This document shows, in pieces, positions 62,786 to 64,000 of a stretch of DNA of 64,000 bases. This stretch comes from Nectonema munidae (lineage: Eukaryota > Nematomorpha > Nectonematoida > Nectonematidae): the NCBI GenBank assembly GCA_030549495.1, contig JAUIRK010000971.1:1230501-1294500 (forward strand), in the 5' to 3' direction. Position 1 is the stretch's first letter. Each line of letters begins with the position of its first letter. The notes under the pieces were generated by a model. It made no database searches and was not told the DNA's origin. It saw only the letters and a program-made list of their open reading frames with translations. The position numbers were made by a program, and so were the translations under genes.

Positions 62786-63359
62786 TCAAACAAAGCCAGC
62801 CTTGTTTTGAACTGATAAATTATACTCATATAAAGATAATATAATCTAGGGGTTAACAACAACAACAACAAGAAATGAGTATTGATTTTGATGATTGTGT
62901 CTTCTTTTTTACTTTTAACGAACCTTATTTTATTTTTAACTCATTTTATCTTATTCTCAGAGTTAACTAACGCTGACGATTTTTTGATTTTAAGGTTGTT
63001 GTTGTTGTTTGGCTTTACTTCGATAACGAAAATATCAAGCGTGTTGTTCATGTCTTACACAGGCTTGCTGATGGTCAACCCTATTTGTGATAGATAAACT
63101 CGGCCACACCTGCTGCATGGGAATCATAAGTTTATGCTTGGCGTTGTGGGGGTGCAATTCTTTCGGCTAACGCGTTTTTCTTCGAGGGCTCTACGATTCT
63201 TCTCAAATGAAGAGACCGACTGGTGAATGGCTTGCTGCTTGGTTTCTAACAGCCGTAGTAGCTGACAATTGAAAATGTGGGAGATTGACTCATTTCTTTA
63301 AGCAGTCTTTGGATCTTTCATTATGTGCTCTGCTTGTTATATACATAGTATACTTAAAC
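62786..63359. other. PSMA6 intron 4, mixed sequence
   Basis: (AAC)n at 62853-62869 and (TTG)n at 62994-63010 are mutual inverses about 140 bp apart. 63040-63290 is G+C-richer with no clear frame; it may be the rest of the hAT relic to its right. Confidence 0.4.
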
Positions 63360-63960
63360 GCAAAGCTGCTATAAGTTTGCAGCATCCGTCGTTTCATCAA
63401 GCTGAATTGCAAAAAAGTTAAAAATCGAATTCCGAATCAATAAAAGCACCTCTGATATTATGTCATTAGACATCTCCCCTATTAGCCTTCTAACGGAGAT
63501 GTCATCAAACATCTTTCCTATTAGCCTTTGAATGGTATCGTTTGACAGGAAGATATGCATTAACTTTATAAGTTCAGAACTTCTTAGCACATTCAATATG
63601 ATATCTTTGCAGCAAGGTTATATCAACTGTTCTCCTATGTTGTGAGACTTTCTGACAGCTATTTTTTTGAAACTTTATAGAAGGCTTTCAAACTACACTT
63701 AATATTTTGAAAAAACATTTCTATGTTATCAAACCTGGATTTGTGCAATCGTTTAGCTTGAAGTTTATAATCGTCAATAGTATTGTTTACTAAACTTGAG
63801 TGCTTTATTTCCAATGCAAGCGTCACTTGACGGGCTTTAGAAAAGTGGATGCTAATACTCCAGAACACTAAGGACATCTAGATTTCTCTCCCCACCAGAA
63901 GTTAATGCAGTAAAACCATATTTCAAGTATGAGGCGTCATATTTCATTTTTAAGCCATTA
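63360..63960 (-). pseudogene. hAT transposase relic, N-terminal half
   Basis: The minus strand from 63950 reads KYDASYLKYGFTALTSGGER, like the BED-region start of ZBED5-type hATs. A spacer with SKARQVTLALEIKHSSLVNN (about 63832-63773) is followed by IILNVLRSSELIKLMHIFLS, then NFFAIQLDETTDAANL (near 63416), with the conserved LDE. A 39-base internal duplication gives QRLIGKMFDDI and RRLIGEMSNDI in tandem (63535-63465). Several breaks. The element continues past or begins near the window end. Confidence 0.7.
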
Positions 63961-64000
63961 AGAGAAATGCCTATTTACACCTATAAAATTAGTCCTGAAA

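Overview
This window is AT-rich animal DNA, most likely from an arthropod; a copepod such as a sea louse would fit, but I infer this only from its character (small exons, TTTTAG-type acceptors, dense pogo/Tigger, hAT and piggyBac relics, LINEs with short 3' tails). No bacterial gene organisation, CRISPR array or rRNA gene is present.

Two conserved host genes can be read with exact splice sites. UBE2I/Ubc9 (SUMO-conjugating E2) lies on the minus strand with four coding exons (30837-30766, 27931-27665, 18266-18187, 14709-14640). These join in frame to 162 residues, with the active-site Cys at residue 95. PSMA6 (20S proteasome alpha1 subunit) starts at 58500 on the plus strand; four exons reach 62338, and the rest of the gene should lie beyond the window. 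A third probable gene at 3842-4732 is an intronless seven-transmembrane receptor-like reading frame that may lack its first exon.

Almost everything else is mobile DNA. 1-14.6 kb: receptor-like gene, a pure TTC array of about 1.19 kb, a broken Ty3-type LTR integrase fossil, a LINE 3' end, a TTAA-ended repeat with an internal tandem array, and a dead piggyBac. 14.6-30.8 kb: Ubc9, whose introns hold a decayed pogo element with both ends, a hAT relic, two dead piggyBacs (one split by a tRNA-derived SINE with a 12-bp target duplication), and several MITEs. 31-36 kb: a TTAA-ended modular repeat, a hAT relic, MITEs and a duplicated C-tract repeat. 36.08-38.65 kb: an apparently complete Tigger element with matching ends, TA flanks, three exons and all three catalytic Asp residues. 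39.9-45.9 kb: a three-layer nest, in which a LINE is split by an unclassified element with long inverted ends, which is itself split by a deleted Tigger. 45.9-52.3 kb: tandem and dispersed repeat blocks, several being inverted copies of repeats at 9.5-10.7, 20 and 30 kb. 52.4-56.4 kb: a hAT element with a perfect 8-bp target duplication, a second hAT fragment and a SINE with a perfect 13-bp duplication. 57-64 kb: pogo fragments, PSMA6 with LINE and pogo debris in its first intron, a MITE, and a hAT relic running toward the window end.

The host genes are unrelated housekeeping genes and show no operon-like link. The best leads are the intact intron-bearing Tigger, the modular TTAA repeat family, the nested unclassified element with its zinc-binding protein, and the very long uninterrupted GAA/TTC tract.
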